63,960 nucleotides of DNA, from the NCBI GenBank assembly GCA_964513205.1, contig CAZELP010000010.1, positions 1 through 63,960 of the forward strand. Reading direction: 5' to 3'. This document shows, piece by piece, positions 62,667 to 63,960 of the stretch. Position numbers and translations under genes: made by a program. The notes beneath the pieces are model-generated. The model saw nothing but the letters and a program-made list of their open reading frames with translations. It searched no databases and was not told the origin of the DNA. The number at the start of each line of letters is the position of its first letter. Position 1 is the first letter of the stretch. Source of the stretch: JAGVJT01 sp964513205. GTDB taxonomy: Bacteria > Pseudomonadota > Gammaproteobacteria > Legionellales > Legionellaceae.

Positions 62667-63002
62667 TTAAAAGTAATATTTATTGATTGATGCAGCGAAC
62701 GCGAGCTCAGAAAAATTGGGCCAATTGTCTTTATCAAATCCTGGCGAATTTTTCAGACGTTCCTTGTCAAGCTTGATGATATAATTTCCATCTTTTTCAT
62801 CGTATGTGAACAAATTCCATGGTATAGCAAAAAATTTATTTCCAAAGCCAAATAGACCACCAAAATCCAATACTAAATAGCTGATTTTCCCTTGCGATTT
62901 GTCAATAACAACCTCATTGATTTCGCCAAGATTTTCTCCGTCGATATTCTTAACTTTAGTCCCTGTAATTTCGCTGGCTTTAACAACGTGCGTCTTATTC
63001 AT
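62667..63002 (-). CDS. PRC-barrel domain protein
   Basis: From ATG 63002 (MNKTHVVKASEITG; AAGGA nine bases upstream) the protein has 111 residues. The PRC-barrel core reads GTKVKNIDGENLGEINEVVIDKS (in two parts) and GKISYLVLDFGGLFGFG, then FFAIPWNLFTYDEKDGNY. Such domains are found in ribosome maturation and photosynthetic proteins and as stand-alone stress proteins. Its grouping with BON and CsbD-like genes suggests the last. Confidence 0.88.
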   Translation of the reverse strand: MNKTHVVKASEITGTKVKNIDGENLGEINEVVIDKSQGKISYLVLDFGGLFGFGNKFFAIPWNLFTYDEKDGNYIIKLDKERLKNSPGFDKDNWPNFSELAFAASINKYYF

Positions 63003-63093
63003 AATTATTATTCCTTGCATGTTAATTTTTATTCGAAGTAAATAATAAACACACTGAGTCATACGGGACACAGTGTGAAACTATGATTAGTTT

Positions 63094-63378
63094 TTATGGT
63101 TTGTTTTTAACAGACTGTGTTCCTTGGGAAGAGGGAATTCCTGCAGCGTGTTTTGCTGCTTCCGATGCGTGCTCTTTAGCTTGGCTAGCATGCCCATGAG
63201 CCTTATGAGCCGCAGCATGTCCTTCAACGTGTTTGTCATTTTTATGAAAGTTTGCTGCCTCTTGATGATGCTTAGATGCTTCTTGATGATGCTTAGCCGC
63301 TTCTTCATGTTGTTTTTGCATGACTTGCTTATCGATGTTGACTTGATTCATTTTAATATCCTTAGTGATGTTGAACAT
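63094..63378 (-). CDS. Small His/Ala-rich helical protein
   Basis: The 94-residue protein has an N-terminal part (MFNITKDIKMNQVNIDKQ) and then a repetitive His/Ala/Glu helix: EEAAKHHQEASKHHQEAANF, EGHAAAHKAHGHASQAKEHA. The about 7-residue period of KHHQEA units suggests a coiled coil or metal-binding helix. Start at ATG 63378 (AGAGGATAAA upstream) or ATG 63351 (AAGGAT). The high His content suggests Ni/Zn/Cu binding or acid buffering; neither is proven. It heads the stress gene group. Confidence 0.8.
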   Translation of the reverse strand: MFNITKDIKMNQVNIDKQVMQKQHEEAAKHHQEASKHHQEAANFHKNDKHVEGHAAAHKAHGHASQAKEHASEAAKHAAGIPSSQGTQSVKNKP

Positions 63379-63562
63379 TTTATCCTCTACACCCTAATTG
63401 ATTTAATCATATTGGGGGCTTAAATCGATCATAGCTTACAAAAAAATAAAAACGTATTAATGTTTATCACAGTGATATTGAGGAAAACCTTAATACCAGA
63501 TATTTGTGCAGTTGATGTAGACTGTCATTTAGTCAAGTCTTTTTTATTTCTGAGGAGCAATC

Positions 63563-63730
63563 ATGTTGGGTACAATAATTCTTATTTTGTTAATACTTCT
63601 TTTGATCGGTGGATTACCAACTTGGCCGCATAGTAGAAGTTGGGGATATACACCAGTGGGTATTATTGGGACGATTTTAGTTATTTATTTAATATTAGTA
63701 CTACTGGGCCGCGTATCTATAGGTTTTTAG
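63563..63730 (+). CDS. DUF3309-family small membrane protein
   Basis: The ATG has GAGGAG five bases upstream. The 55-residue protein is MLGTIILILLILLLIGGLP followed by TWPHSRSWGYTPVG and a second span (IIGTILVIYLILVLLGRV). This is the DUF3309 pattern almost letter for letter: two spans with the conserved TWPHSRSWGY loop. Members are linked to stress clusters; function unknown. It diverges from the His-rich gene. Confidence 0.92.
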   Translation: MLGTIILILLILLLIGGLPTWPHSRSWGYTPVGIIGTILVIYLILVLLGRVSIGF

Positions 63731-63867
63731 AAGTTATAGAATAACAATCCAAAGCCTAATCTTTTTTATTTTAATGGATTGTTCAAAACCGGAGTTATTT
63801 TTTCCCTTGCTATTCAATACGAGGGTTAATGATGGTCCTGTCCAAAAAGTGGGCATACATTAGAGCT

Positions 63868-63960
63868 CTATTTTGTCATTTGAGGTGTGATGGGTGGAGG
63901 CTCTCCATATGCCTCACGTATGGATTTCAATTCAGAACGCATGTCAATTGGCGTTTGATG
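63868..63960 (-). CDS. C-terminal end of an unknown protein (cut by window edge)
   Basis: On the minus strand a reading frame entering from beyond 63960 ends at TAG 63868-63870. The visible 30 residues include MRSELKSIREAYGEPPP and end ITPQMTK. No other frame is open over this stretch. Too short to identify. Confidence 0.5.
   Translation of the reverse strand, partial: HQTPIDMRSELKSIREAYGEPPPITPQMTK

Noticed and set aside
1..63960. tRNA, rRNA, insertion sequence, prophage or CRISPR array
   Set aside because: No tRNA cloverleaf, rRNA-like stretch, transposase motif, phage gene or spaced repeats was recognised on reading both strands by eye; a tRNAscan and ISfinder-type search would be decisive.

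Overview
The window looks like chromosomal DNA of a gammaproteobacterium close to the Legionella/Coxiella group. The backbone is typical of that class: mraZ-rsmH-ftsL-ftsI-murE, rlmD-relA, ndk-rlmN-rodZ-hisS-yfgM-bamB-der, ybeY-corC and ubiC-ubiA. Between these lie large proteins of the kind common in intracellular Legionellales: a 1.2-kaa degenerate ankyrin-like protein, a secreted thaumatin-like protein, and two long proteins without a recognisable enzyme fold. MurE carries the DNPR motif of the meso-DAP type. No rRNA, tRNA, insertion sequence or CRISPR array was seen. The genus assignment is inference; the class assignment is well supported.

Layout. 1-9.3 kb is accessory: a partial effector-like gene, an internally duplicated small protein, a thaumatin-domain protein, and a GT2 plus GT-C/TPR glycosylation pair. 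9.4-16 kb holds PAP2-coaX and a dcw cluster that stops after murE. 16-22.3 kb holds nagZ, a purine nucleoside phosphorylase, and a tightly overlapping leftward operon (unknown-ybeY-corC-response regulator-ubiC-ubiA) whose regulator has Glu instead of the phosphoacceptor Asp; next to it is a secreted Cys-rich repeat peptide. 22.5-34.2 kb holds the ankyrin-like protein, then rnm-yciO-trpS-rluB-rlmD-relA. 34.4-46.7 kb is a housekeeping run from ndk to der, followed by a methyltransferase, cytochrome c, L,D-transpeptidase, DUF1189-like protein, APC transporter and asnS.

The most interesting region is 46.77-55.17 kb on the minus strand. It is an AT-rich operon that reads as an undescribed RiPP (ribosomally made, modified peptide) system of the MNIO/DUF692 (methanobactin-type) kind. 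A 26-codon precursor gene (54984-55064), not visible as a normal-length ORF, encodes a peptide ending LCNSVGCP. It has its own Shine-Dalgarno sequence and is followed by an attenuator-like hairpin. Then come nine almost entirely overlapping genes: GNAT acetyltransferase, putative MbnC-like partner, DUF692 multinuclear iron oxidase, PhyH dioxygenase, an alphaKG-HExxH-like protein with HQITH, a TauD/TfdA dioxygenase, a fused ABC exporter, and a separate permease plus ATPase. The simplest model is that the Cys residues of the peptide are oxidatively rearranged by the DUF692 protein and its partner, further tailored by up to three other putative oxygenases and perhaps acetylated, and that the product is exported by the ABC systems. 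There is no TonB receptor or MATE exporter as in methanotroph methanobactin loci.

55.3-64 kb is ordinary accessory/metabolic DNA: a small membrane protein, fumarylacetoacetase, an outer-membrane barrel, an ABC exporter, malic enzyme, and a cluster of small envelope-stress proteins (CsbD-like, BON, PRC-barrel, His-rich, DUF3309).
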